Origin: Chryseobacterium formosum
Lineage (GTDB): Bacteria > Bacteroidota > Bacteroidia > Flavobacteriales > Weeksellaceae
DNA length: 64,000 bases
Assembly: GCF_026460885.1 (NCBI RefSeq)
Contig: NZ_JAOVZW010000004.1
Coordinates: 186,001-250,000 of the forward strand
Direction of reading: 5' to 3'
Every line of letters starts with the position of its first letter. Position 1 is the first letter of the stretch. The notes under the pieces were generated by a model. That model saw only the letters and a list, made by a program, of their open reading frames with translations, was not told the DNA's origin and ran no database searches. Positions 35,041-43,598 of the stretch are shown piece by piece. Position numbers and translations under genes: made by a program.

Positions 35041-35883
35041 TTAATTAAAGATTTCAAAATCATTTCCGTCAAAACTCGCAAAAACCATCGTTGGATAAGA
35101 ATCTTGATGATAAATATTTGCATTTTTATCAATGGCAATTGCACCTGCAAAACCATCTATTTCTTTTAATTCTGCAAAAGTTTTGTCAAAAGCTTCTTTT
35201 AAAGTCATTCCATCAGTTACTCTGGTAACAATTTTCGCAGAAGTGGCATTACTTACAATGTCTTCGCCTACTCCGGTACAGCTAACTGCACAAAATTCAT
35301 TGGAATAATTTCCTGCAACTGTAGCAGAATCAGAAATTCTTCCCGGAATTTCAAAACCTTTTCCTCCGGTAGAAGTTGCAACGGCTAACTTTCCATTTTT
35401 ATCTAAAGCAACGCAACCAACAGTTCCTTTTCCGCCGTTTTCAAGCTTAGCTTTGTATTCTTTTCTTCTTTGAGGAATTTCAGTTGAGAAATTCTCAAAA
35501 CCATGTTCAGTAGCATAATTTTTAGCTCCGTTTCCGCCTAAAACACGGTCATCTTCTTTCATCAATTCTTTAGCAACAAAAATCGGGTTTTTTACATCCT
35601 GAATATTGATTACACCACTCATTTTCTGAGTTTCACCATCCATCAAAGCTGCGCTCATTCTTATAATTCCATCACTTTGAATTTGTGAACCGATTCCTGC
35701 ATTAAATAATTCATCATCTTCCAAAAGCGAAACGGCATAAGCAACAGTATCAACTGCCGAATTTGTTTCTAAATATTGATAAGCTTTTTCAGCAATCGTT
35801 TTTAAAGAATTTTGCTTGGCAATTTTTACTTCGTGACTTTGGTCACTTTCAGAGAAAAAACCACCGTGGATTATAATTTTCAT
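35041..35883 (-). CDS. iaaA: Isoaspartyl peptidase / plant-type asparaginase
   Basis: A 280-residue Ntn-hydrolase that splits beta-Asp dipeptides. Autocleavage would occur at the Thr of GKGTVGCVALDKNGKL (Thr at about 153), which becomes the new N-terminal nucleophile. STGGKGFEIPGRISDSATVAGNY is the substrate loop and GVGEDIVSNATSAKIV is also typical. It is shorter than the E. coli enzyme but complete. The cyanophycinase gene is upstream, so its job here should be to hydrolyse beta-Asp-Arg, the product of cyanophycin breakdown, to free Asp and Arg. A hairpin between the two genes may lower its expression. Confidence 0.9.
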   Translation of the reverse strand: MKIIIHGGFFSESDQSHEVKIAKQNSLKTIAEKAYQYLETNSAVDTVAYAVSLLEDDELFNAGIGSQIQSDGIIRMSAALMDGETQKMSGVINIQDVKNPIFVAKELMKEDDRVLGGNGAKNYATEHGFENFSTEIPQRRKEYKAKLENGGKGTVGCVALDKNGKLAVATSTGGKGFEIPGRISDSATVAGNYSNEFCAVSCTGVGEDIVSNATSAKIVTRVTDGMTLKEAFDKTFAELKEIDGFAGAIAIDKNANIYHQDSYPTMVFASFDGNDFEIFN

Positions 35884-35906
35884 GTTGATTATTTGATTTT
35901 TAAATA

Positions 35907-35936
35907 TATAAAAAAAGTGAAGAAATTCTTCACTTT
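35907..35936 (-). terminator. Hairpin between cphB and isoaspartyl peptidase genes
   Basis: Stem AAAGTGAAG / CTTCACTTT with a 5-base loop and a minus-strand T run, 10 bp after the cphB stop. It may act as a partial terminator inside the operon. Confidence 0.7.
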
Positions 35937-35945
35937 AATTTATTT

Positions 35946-36830
35946 TTATGTTTGAGGTATCGGATTAAACTGTGAATTTTCTATCGTCAGTTTTCTTGTC
36001 GTTAAGTCATAATGATCATTCATAGACATGACGTGAACAGTAAGATTATCAATAGAAATTGGTTCGCCTAAATTGATATTCGTAAGATTAGTGTCTTTAA
36101 TGAATCTTCCGTCAACAATAATCACCAATCCTGATCCAACTGCTGTCATTGTATCATTATGAATGAAAAGTCCGGTATCTTCACCCAAACCAATTCCCAA
36201 AGTTCTGGGATTGTTTACGACAGCCTGAAAAAGTCTTCCGATTCTTCCTCTTTGTACAAAATGGGTATCTACAATTACATTATCGATTAAACCTAAACCT
36301 TGTGTAGTTTTAATTTCGCCTTTTAGCAAAGCTTCAGAACTGCTTCCCTGATAAATCATATTTTCAGAGGCAGCAGCTGCTCCTGCAGAAGTTCCGGAAT
36401 AGATAAAATCCTGCTCCTGATATTTCAGCAAAATAGCGTCGTGAAATCTTGTTCCTCCAAGAATAGAAGTCAATCTCAATTGATCTCCACCCGTAAACAT
36501 CACAACATCCGCAGCGTTTGCTCTGGCAACAATAGCATCAGAATTAGCTTCTTCACGATTGTGAATGTCTAATATATTGACGTTTTTAGCTCCTAAAAAT
36601 TCAAAAGCTTTTTTATATTCAGCACCCACAATTTGGGGGATTTGCGAAGCCGTAGTGATGACTTCGATTATCGAGTTTTCTTTGTTTTTAGATTCAGTAA
36701 TGATTTTCCTTAAGATTCCTCTCTCAAAAAAGTTAAGATTTTTTTCAACATTCTGATCGTAATCGGTCTCAGAAAAGCTGCCTTTATTCACAGCTCCACC
36801 GATAATAATTAATTTTCCAACAGGTTTCAT
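35946..36830 (-). CDS. cphB: Cyanophycinase
   Basis: A 294-residue S51-family serine peptidase that cuts cyanophycin (poly-Asp with Arg side chains) to beta-Asp-Arg. The nucleophile is the Ser in SGTSAGAAAAS (about 138). The family motifs are GKLIIIGGAVNKGSF, IVVARANAADVVMFTGGDQLRLT and LGIGLGEDTGLFI. The ATG at 36830 (MKPVGKL) is chosen over an in-frame TTG at 36839, because a -7 box lies immediately upstream. It is divergent from cphA. Cyanophycin production is rare but known outside cyanobacteria. Confidence 0.93.
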   Translation of the reverse strand: MKPVGKLIIIGGAVNKGSFSETDYDQNVEKNLNFFERGILRKIITESKNKENSIIEVITTASQIPQIVGAEYKKAFEFLGAKNVNILDIHNREEANSDAIVARANAADVVMFTGGDQLRLTSILGGTRFHDAILLKYQEQDFIYSGTSAGAAAASENMIYQGSSSEALLKGEIKTTQGLGLIDNVIVDTHFVQRGRIGRLFQAVVNNPRTLGIGLGEDTGLFIHNDTMTAVGSGLVIIVDGRFIKDTNLTNINLGEPISIDNLTVHVMSMNDHYDLTTRKLTIENSQFNPIPQT

Positions 36831-36836
36831 AGCCTG

Positions 36837-36844
36837 CAAATTTA
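36837..36844 (-). promoter_or_regulatory. -7 box of cphB, nearly leaderless
   Basis: On the minus strand this reads TAAATTTG, only 6 bases before the ATG at 36830, so the transcript should start at or within a few bases of the start codon. Confidence 0.5.
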
Positions 36845-36975
36845 AAAAATAATAAATTGTTAAGGAAATTTAAACTCAGTTTTAACGTATTTAGTTTGAT
36901 TTATAATTGTTTACGAAAATTGCTTTTTTTTAATAAATCTTTAATAACCCTATGGTTTTTTTTAAGGTTTTACAT

Positions 36976-36983
36976 TATCTTTG
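36976..36983 (+). promoter_or_regulatory. -7 box of cphA
   Basis: TATCTTTG (TAnnTTTG). The cphA ATG is 134 bases further on, giving a long AT-rich leader that contains a five-codon mini-ORF (37094-37111) ending 6 bases before cphA. Confidence 0.45.
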
Positions 36984-37117
36984 ATTTAGAAAGATGTTTT
37001 TATTAATTATAACAAGGTATAACTAAACTGTGATTCTTAGATTTTTTAATAATTAAATAATAGTTGTTAAAATTTATGATTTCACTCAACAAAATGAAAA
37101 AAAATAAGTAGCTGCAT

Positions 37118-39745
37118 ATGAAAATTGAGAAGATACAGGCTTTACGTGGTCCTAATATTTGGAGTATAAGAAGAAAGAAGTTGATACAAATGCGTTTGGA
37201 TCTCGAAGAATTAGAGAATTTTCCTACCAATAAAATTGAAGGCTTTCGAGAACGAATAGAGCTTCTTATTCCTTCATTGATCTCGCACCGTTGTTCTGAA
37301 GGAACGAGAGGCGGTTTTTTTCATAGAATAGAAACGGGAACCTGGATGGGACATGTAATTGAACACATTGCCTTAGAAATCCAGACTTTAGCAGGAATGG
37401 AAACTGGTTTCGGAAGAACTCGTGAAACAAAATCTCCAGGAGTTTACAATGTAGTATTTGATTATATTGAAGAAAATGCAGGGATTTATGCAGCTGAACA
37501 GGCGGTTGAAATTGCTTTAGCTTTAATTGAAAATAAAGAATACGACATTAATGCTTGTATTCAGAAATTAAAAGAAATCAGAGAGCGTGTAAGATTAGGA
37601 CCTTCTACAGGAAGCATCGTTGAAGAAGCAGTTTCAAGAAAAATTCCTTGGATTAGATTGGGTACTAATTCTTTGGTACAGCTAGGTTACGGAGTGAATC
37701 AACAGAGATTTCAGGCCACAATTACTGGAAATACAAGTTCAATTGCTGTTGATATTGCTTGTAATAAAGAATTAACGAAAAGAATGCTTCATGATGCTGC
37801 AATCCCTGTTCCGATGGGAGATTTGATTGTAGATGAAGAAGATCTGCAAAGAGTTATCAAAAAAATTGGTTATCCAATTGTCATCAAACCTTTAGATGGA
37901 AATCACGGTAAGGGTTCTTCAATCAACGTTAACGATTGGGTTTCTTCAGTGACGGGTTTAGAACACGCTCAAAAATATTCTAAAAAAGTAATTGTTGAAA
38001 AATACATTACAGGTTACGATTTCAGAGTTTTGGTAATCAATAATAAAATGGTTGCTGCGGCGAGAAGAGTTCCTGCTCATGTTGTGGGTGATGGAGAATC
38101 TAATCTTGAGAAACTGATTGAAAAAGAAAATAAAGATCCAAGAAGAGGTTACGGTCACGAAAATGTTTTAACTGAAATTGCTATTGATAAAGATACAACA
38201 GAGTTGCTTGAAAAACTTCAATATACTTTAGAAACTGTTCCTCAAAAAGGAGAAGTTGTTTATCTAAAATCTACTGCAAATCTTTCTACAGGTGGAACTT
38301 CTATTGATGTTACCGACATGGTGCATCCTGAAAATATCACAATGGCAGAAAGAATTTCAAAAATCATCGGATTGGATGTTTGCGGAATTGATATTATGGC
38401 GGAAAATCTTACTCAGCCATTAAAAGAAAGCGGAGGAGCGATTATTGAAGTAAATGCAGCGCCTGGTTTTAGAATGCATTTGGCTCCAAGTGAAGGTCTT
38501 CCGAGAAACGTTGCAGCTCCGGTTGTTGATATGTTATATCCACAAGGAAAACCGTTTACAATTCCAATTATTGCAGTTACAGGTACCAACGGAAAAACGA
38601 CAACGACAAGATTAATTTCACATATCGTAAAAAGTAATGGCTATAGAGTAGGATTTACTACTTCAGATGGAATTTATATTCAGAATACGATGTTGACGAA
38701 AGGTGATACAACTGGTCCAATTTCGGCTGAATTTATTCTGAAAGATCCAACTGTAGAGTTTGCTGTTCTGGAAACAGCAAGAGGCGGAATTCTTCGTTCA
38801 GGTTTAGGTTTCGGACAGTGTGATATTGGAGTTTTAACCAATATTAAAGAAGATCATTTAGGCTTAAATGATATTCACAATCTGAAAGATTTAACCAAAG
38901 TAAAAAGAGTAGTACTCGACAGCGTAAAGAAAAACGGATGGAGCGTTCTGAATGCTGAAGACGAATATTCAATGAGAGTTATCAACGATTTACCGAGTAA
39001 TGTTGCGATTTTCAGTTTGGATGAAAATAATGAATACATCAAGAAATTCGCTAAAGAAGGTCGTACAACCTGCGTTTATGAAGAAGGTTACGTTACGATT
39101 AAAAAAGGCGACTGGAAAATCAGAATCGGAAAAGTAAAAGACTTTCCTATTACAATGGAAGGAAAAGCGAGATTTATGATTGATAACGTTCTGGCTGCAA
39201 GTTTAGCGTGTTATCTTTATGGTTTCGGGATTGAAGATATTTCAAATTCACTTCGTACATTTATTCCAAGTGCGCAATTAACTCCGGGAAGACTGAATGT
39301 TTTTAAATTTAAAAATTTTAAAGTTTTAATTGATTTTGCTCACAATCCGGCAGGTTATGAAGCGATTGAAGATTATCTTAAAAATGTAGAATCTACCAAA
39401 AAAATCGGGATTATTTCTGGTGTTGGAGACCGTCGTGATGAAGATATCAGACTGTGCGGAAAAATTGCAGGAAGAATGTTTGACCATATCATCATCAGAA
39501 ATGAAAAACATCTTCGCGGAAGAACAGAAGAAGAAATCAATGGATTGATTATCGATGGAATGCAGGCTTCAGGAAAAGATGTAAGTTATGAGACTATTCC
39601 TAAAGAAATTGATGCTTTAAAACACGCAATGGGAATGGCAGAAGAAGGAACTTTTATCACCGCTTTAAGTGATGTGATTTCTAATGCTATTGAACTTGTT
39701 CAGGAATATCAGGCGAGAGAATTGCTTGAGGAGGATAGGATTTAA
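37118..39745 (+). CDS. cphA: Cyanophycin synthetase
   Basis: An 875-residue, two-step ligase that builds the Asp backbone and adds Arg to each beta-carboxyl. The N-terminal domain (about 1-160, beginning IQALRGPNIWS) is the CphA one. The ATP-grasp domain spans about 165-480 (IGYPIVIKPLDGNHGKGSS). The Mur-ligase-like domain starts at P-loop TGTNGKTTTTRL (about 488-499), with VLETARGGILRSGLGF and VLIDFAHNPAGYEAIEDYL later. Length and order match CphA1. The divergent cphB and nearby isoaspartyl peptidase complete the cycle. The start is fixed by MKIEKIQALRGPN. Confidence 0.96.
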   Translation: MKIEKIQALRGPNIWSIRRKKLIQMRLDLEELENFPTNKIEGFRERIELLIPSLISHRCSEGTRGGFFHRIETGTWMGHVIEHIALEIQTLAGMETGFGRTRETKSPGVYNVVFDYIEENAGIYAAEQAVEIALALIENKEYDINACIQKLKEIRERVRLGPSTGSIVEEAVSRKIPWIRLGTNSLVQLGYGVNQQRFQATITGNTSSIAVDIACNKELTKRMLHDAAIPVPMGDLIVDEEDLQRVIKKIGYPIVIKPLDGNHGKGSSINVNDWVSSVTGLEHAQKYSKKVIVEKYITGYDFRVLVINNKMVAAARRVPAHVVGDGESNLEKLIEKENKDPRRGYGHENVLTEIAIDKDTTELLEKLQYTLETVPQKGEVVYLKSTANLSTGGTSIDVTDMVHPENITMAERISKIIGLDVCGIDIMAENLTQPLKESGGAIIEVNAAPGFRMHLAPSEGLPRNVAAPVVDMLYPQGKPFTIPIIAVTGTNGKTTTTRLISHIVKSNGYRVGFTTSDGIYIQNTMLTKGDTTGPISAEFILKDPTVEFAVLETARGGILRSGLGFGQCDIGVLTNIKEDHLGLNDIHNLKDLTKVKRVVLDSVKKNGWSVLNAEDEYSMRVINDLPSNVAIFSLDENNEYIKKFAKEGRTTCVYEEGYVTIKKGDWKIRIGKVKDFPITMEGKARFMIDNVLAASLACYLYGFGIEDISNSLRTFIPSAQLTPGRLNVFKFKNFKVLIDFAHNPAGYEAIEDYLKNVESTKKIGIISGVGDRRDEDIRLCGKIAGRMFDHIIIRNEKHLRGRTEEEINGLIIDGMQASGKDVSYETIPKEIDALKHAMGMAEEGTFITALSDVISNAIELVQEYQARELLEEDRI

Positions 39746-39764
39746 GATAATATTTATATAATGC

Positions 39765-39797
39765 AAAAACCTCAGTATTTCTGAGGTTTTATTTTTA
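39765..39797. terminator. Bidirectional terminator after cphA
   Basis: A 10-bp stem AAAACCTCAG / CTGAGGTTTT with loop TATTT and A/T tracts on both sides, between convergent genes. Confidence 0.85.
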
Positions 39798-39819
39798 TAA
39801 AAATAAATTAAGATTAAAT

Positions 39820-40320
39820 TTATCCACTTGCCCCTTTAAAAAACCAAGTGTTATTTTCTTTTCTAACCATAAAAATAAACATGTCATCCCAAATGAAATT
39901 CTCATTATTTTCATCTTTTAGTTTATTGCCAAAGAAAAAATAATCAGTTTCAGTTGGAACATAATATCCTGGAAGCTTAACTCTACTTTTTTCTATAAGT
40001 TCTTGAGGTGTATAAATTTCAATTATGTAATTGTCTATATAATCTTTGTAAGTTTTAGATTTATTACGAATTGCAGAATTAAATGATTCACAGAGTTTAT
40101 CTTTAAATTTTTTCTTTTCTACAATACCATCTCCATCAAGAATAATTACAGAATTAGAAATAAGATCATAGTTTTTACAACCTTTTTGAAAGTAAGCTTT
40201 AACAAAATCAAGCGAAAATTGTTTTGCCTGAGTTTTCAACGAAACTTCATTTTCTTGAGAAAAGATTAAAGAATTTAAACTTAATATCAATAAAAAAGAA
40301 AGTCTAATTTTTCTATTCAT
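39820..40320 (-). CDS. Exported protein of unknown function
   Basis: A 166-residue protein. I chose the ATG at 40320 because it starts a good signal peptide (MNRKIRLSFLLILSLNSLIF); a longer frame would add 19 residues and overlap the ATP-grasp-like gene. The mature part resembles a nuclear-transport-factor-2-like or lumazine-binding fold (FSLDFVKAYFQKGCKNYDLI near the start, ending WFFKGASG), but this is weak. It is downstream of the ATP-grasp-like gene and may be its partner. Confidence 0.55.
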   Translation of the reverse strand: MNRKIRLSFLLILSLNSLIFSQENEVSLKTQAKQFSLDFVKAYFQKGCKNYDLISNSVIILDGDGIVEKKKFKDKLCESFNSAIRNKSKTYKDYIDNYIIEIYTPQELIEKSRVKLPGYYVPTETDYFFFGNKLKDENNENFIWDDMFIFMVRKENNTWFFKGASG

Positions 40321-40333
40321 TTCTAATATATTT

Positions 40334-41515
40334 TTATTCTCCAAAAAACGCATGCGAACTTCCAATCCAAATTGCATTTTTTTTATTAAAATCTACATTT
40401 ACCATTGCTGCTTTGGTCATTCTTGAAAGATTTTGAAGCAAAACAGGTCTTTCTTCATTTTCTTTCCAAATATAAAGCAAACGAATTTCCGCTCTTGAAA
40501 ATTCTCCGTTGATATCTTCAAAAATTGGTTCGTAATTCACTTTTCTCTGCAAAATATAGTTTTCTTTGTCCAAAATATCATCCGTAATTTCTTTTGTCGG
40601 ATTTAAATTTACTCCACTTCCTGCGAAAGAAAATAAAGGTTTTAATACGAAATTTTCTAAGCTTTCATTTTCCGGAAATTCATTAAGGAAATAACTTTTC
40701 GGAACAAATTCATGTTTCAATAAAGGCAAAAGATATTTGGATATTTTGAAAAACCAATTTGGATGAGTAACCCATTCTACATCGACTTCTTCACGGAAAT
40801 TAAATTCAGTTTTCAAGTCTGGAATTTTATCAAGCTCATCAAAAATTACACGGTTATAAATCCTTTTGATTTCGGTTAAATTTCCATTATTTTCGTAGAA
40901 TAGCTTCTTTCCTTCTTTTTTGATTTTTGTCAGACAAACCGTTTTTATACCTAAAAGCTTTTCAGTTAAAGCAAAATCAATTGCTGTTTTTTGTTTTTCG
41001 GGATAAATTTCAAGCAGAATTACATTTTCAGGATTTTCATTTCCAACAATTAATTCATACAAGTGTTTTTGATAATCCTCTTTTGAAATATTATTTTTAA
41101 GCTCATTTAAAAAAGGATAAACTTCACAAAAAGTTTCTTCATAAATATTCTGAAAAGCATACAAAGAAGGGAATGCCTGTAATTCGATGAGTTGAGGTTC
41201 AATTTTACCATTTGGGCTTCTGCAGACACCAAAATCTATTGTGAAAAAGTGAGGCTGTTTTGTATCATTGGGAACTTTACAGTTTTCAGGGATTGATTTC
41301 TCTAAAGTTCCTTCAGGTAAATTTTGGATCTGATCAATGATACTTTCACTTGCGGAAATTAATTTCTCTTTGAATTCCTGAGTTAAAAAGATCGGACTTT
41401 CAGAAAGTCTAAATCCCGGCTCTAAACCACTTTTTTCAATCAGCAAAGATTTCATCTGATTGTATTTTTCCTGAGAAAATTCTTCGTTAAATTGTTTTCT
41501 GTATTTTTGAATCAT
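40334..41515 (-). CDS. ATP-grasp-like ligase, end of amidoligase cluster
   Basis: A 393-residue protein. The last third has the signs of an ATP-grasp nucleotide domain: FVLKPLFSFAGSGVNLNP (Lys with a glycine-rich loop, about 285-302), NYILQRKVNYEPI (lid and hinge), then SRAEIRLLYIW. The N-terminal part contains IELQAFPSLYAFQNIYEE. I do not recognise a named family. The position at the end of a run with two other ATP-grasp enzymes suggests it joins an acid and an amine. A hairpin at 41536 precedes it. Confidence 0.6.
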   Translation of the reverse strand: MIQKYRKQFNEEFSQEKYNQMKSLLIEKSGLEPGFRLSESPIFLTQEFKEKLISASESIIDQIQNLPEGTLEKSIPENCKVPNDTKQPHFFTIDFGVCRSPNGKIEPQLIELQAFPSLYAFQNIYEETFCEVYPFLNELKNNISKEDYQKHLYELIVGNENPENVILLEIYPEKQKTAIDFALTEKLLGIKTVCLTKIKKEGKKLFYENNGNLTEIKRIYNRVIFDELDKIPDLKTEFNFREEVDVEWVTHPNWFFKISKYLLPLLKHEFVPKSYFLNEFPENESLENFVLKPLFSFAGSGVNLNPTKEITDDILDKENYILQRKVNYEPIFEDINGEFSRAEIRLLYIWKENEERPVLLQNLSRMTKAAMVNVDFNKKNAIWIGSSHAFFGE

Positions 41516-41535
41516 GTTTTTTTTCTTTTGTGATT

Positions 41536-41564
41536 TAAAAAATCGAGCAATAATGCTCGATTTT
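41536..41564 (-). terminator. Hairpin before the last gene of the amidoligase cluster
   Basis: An 11-bp stem AAAATCGAGCA / TGCTCGATTTT with loop ATAA and, on the minus strand, a T run. It probably terminates part of the upstream transcript. Confidence 0.8.
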
Positions 41565-41588
41565 AATTATTTTTTATTTGAGTTATTT

Positions 41589-42422
41589 TTAAGCTGTTGC
41601 TTTATTGGCTTTCAAAATATTTTTCTTCGCATCACTTAAAAAGCGGGGTAAAATCTGAGATTGTGTAAGAACAATTTTATCTTCATCATTGATCCTGTCT
41701 ACGGTTTCCAGATATTTTTCCATTCCGTAGTTTTCAATCATGGCTTCTTTATTTTTCTCGTCTTTCAGGTTTTCAATCATTCCGTCAGGATTTGCTTCCG
41801 GATGAAACTGAGTTCCGAAAATTTCGTCAGAAAAACGAATTGCCATAATGGCTCTTTCTAGATTGATATTTGGACGAAATTTTTCAATCGCCACCATTTT
41901 CATTCCCAATTCTTCAAAACGCTCCAAATTAGGTTCAATAAACTGATACGCTCTTGAATCTACCGCATAGAAAGGATCGGGTAAGTTTTTAAATAAAAAC
42001 TCAACTTCACCTTCTTCTGTTTTATGAATCGGTTGCACTCCAAAAGAATAAGATTTTCTTTTACAGATATTTCCCAAATCCCAATGGATACTCGCCAATT
42101 GGAAAGAATGACAAATTAAAAAAAGATATTTCTTAGCTTCATTTTGTTTGTTGTGTTCATAAACAGCATCCAAAAAATCAGCAAATTTCTGTTCCCATTC
42201 AAAACCTTCACGGTGTGGATTTCCCGGTCCTCCAGAAGAAATGAATATATCAAAATCTTCAATATTCGGAATCTCGTTTTTAAATCTTATATCAAAACTT
42301 GTAATCGTAATATTTTCTTCTGACTGCTTTTTGAACGTTTCAGAGATTTCTTTAATATTTTTAAAACCTTGATTCGTCTGATTGTTATTCATATCCAGCA
42401 AAGCAATTCTTACATCTTTCAT
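41589..42422 (-). CDS. Class-I glutamine amidotransferase-like protein
   Basis: A 277-residue protein with the Cys-His-Glu triad of class-I glutaminases: the Cys in LFLICHSFQLASIHW (about 107) and the His-Glu of FGTQFHPEANPDGM (about 217). The oxyanion loop is SSGGPGNPH. It is usually annotated as GMP-synthase-like, but no synthase half is present. It would supply ammonia from glutamine, or cleave a gamma-glutamyl product. It lies between the GCS2 ligase gene (32 bp) and the ATP-grasp-like gene. Confidence 0.85.
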   Translation of the reverse strand: MKDVRIALLDMNNNQTNQGFKNIKEISETFKKQSEENITITSFDIRFKNEIPNIEDFDIFISSGGPGNPHREGFEWEQKFADFLDAVYEHNKQNEAKKYLFLICHSFQLASIHWDLGNICKRKSYSFGVQPIHKTEEGEVEFLFKNLPDPFYAVDSRAYQFIEPNLERFEELGMKMVAIEKFRPNINLERAIMAIRFSDEIFGTQFHPEANPDGMIENLKDEKNKEAMIENYGMEKYLETVDRINDEDKIVLTQSQILPRFLSDAKKNILKANKATA

Positions 42423-42454
42423 AACCTCATAATTTCTGCAAAGTTATGAAAATA

Positions 42455-43573
42455 TTATATAGCAGCTTCGCCGTGAGTAATACCAAATTCGGTTTCAGAG
42501 ATCATGTAATCAACTACTTTCTTCAAGTCGCCGGTTTCTTTATATACCGCTAATTGTCGATCTGCACCGGTTCCGTTTTCTAAAATTTTCCAGGCATATT
42601 CCACTTCTTTTCTGCATCCTAATTCATCTACTACATCGTCAATAAACTCTAAAAGTTCTTTCAAAAGATCCGCATAAGGAACAGATTCTTCTTTCCCAAA
42701 ATCAATTAAATGAGAATGGATCCCGTCTCTTGAGGCGCGCCATTTATTTTCATTCAGCAATAATCTTCTGTAGCTTCTGAAACTTAAATTCTGCTGATGC
42801 AGTTTGTAAATTTTAGCCACTAAACTTTGCATAATTGCAGCAAGACAAACCGTTTCTTCGATTCTCAAAGGCATGTCGCAAATTCTGAATTCAATGGTAG
42901 GGTAGAATGGGTGAACACGAAGATCCCACCAAATCTTTTTAGCATTATCTATTGTTCCGGTTTTCACTAAAAGATCTACATAACTGTCAAATTCTGCCAA
43001 AGAATTGAAGTAGCTCGGAATTCCTGTTCTTGGAAATTTAACGAAAATCTCTTGTCTGTAAGATCTAAATCCGGTATTTCTACCAATCCAAAACGGAGAA
43101 TTTACGGAAAGTGCATAAACATGTGGAAGAAAATATCGCATCACATTTTGAATTCTTACACCTTCTTCACGATTTGGGATTCCGATATGAACGTGCAAAC
43201 CGAAAATGAGGTTTCCACGGGCAACATCACCCATATCATCTACGATTTTATTGTAACGTTCTCCGTTCGTGATCGTATTGTGTTCCCAGTTTGAAAAAGG
43301 GTGAGTTCCGCCACCGGAAACACGAAGTCCCTGTTCGTGAGCTGTGTTGATTAAATGACGTCTCAGATTGGTTAGTTCAGCCTGAGCTTCCTGAATGTTT
43401 TGGCAAATTCCGGTTTCCATTTCAATCATAGATTCGTGCATTTCGTGCTTTAAATTTTCACTTAAAACAGCTTTTCCACCTTCAATGATTTTTGAAACAT
43501 GAGAAATCAAATCGCGGCTTTCAACATCGATAATCTGATACTCTTCTTCGATTCCTATAGTAAATTGATGCAT
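42455..43573 (-). CDS. Carboxylate-amine ligase, YbdK/GCS2 family
   Basis: A 372-residue ATP-dependent ligase related to glutamate-cysteine ligase. Family signs are FTIGIEEEYQIID at the start, LKHEMHESMIEMETGIC, LRVSGGGTHPFS and FGLHVHIGIPNREEG (metal and substrate residues), and WWDLRVHPFYPTIEFRICDMP. E. coli YbdK has weak glutamate-cysteine ligase activity; the natural substrates of most members are unknown. Here it is surrounded by ATP-grasp enzymes, so it probably forms one amide bond of the product. Confidence 0.9.
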   Translation of the reverse strand: MHQFTIGIEEEYQIIDVESRDLISHVSKIIEGGKAVLSENLKHEMHESMIEMETGICQNIQEAQAELTNLRRHLINTAHEQGLRVSGGGTHPFSNWEHNTITNGERYNKIVDDMGDVARGNLIFGLHVHIGIPNREEGVRIQNVMRYFLPHVYALSVNSPFWIGRNTGFRSYRQEIFVKFPRTGIPSYFNSLAEFDSYVDLLVKTGTIDNAKKIWWDLRVHPFYPTIEFRICDMPLRIEETVCLAAIMQSLVAKIYKLHQQNLSFRSYRRLLLNENKWRASRDGIHSHLIDFGKEESVPYADLLKELLEFIDDVVDELGCRKEVEYAWKILENGTGADRQLAVYKETGDLKKVVDYMISETEFGITHGEAAI

Positions 43574-43598
43574 TTTTTTATCTGTGTTTTTGTTTTTT

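Noticed and set aside
37003..37230. A 75-codon minus-strand frame across the cphA start
   Set aside because: It overlaps cphA and its leader, with hydrophobic low-complexity translation; the cphA frame is supported by family motifs.
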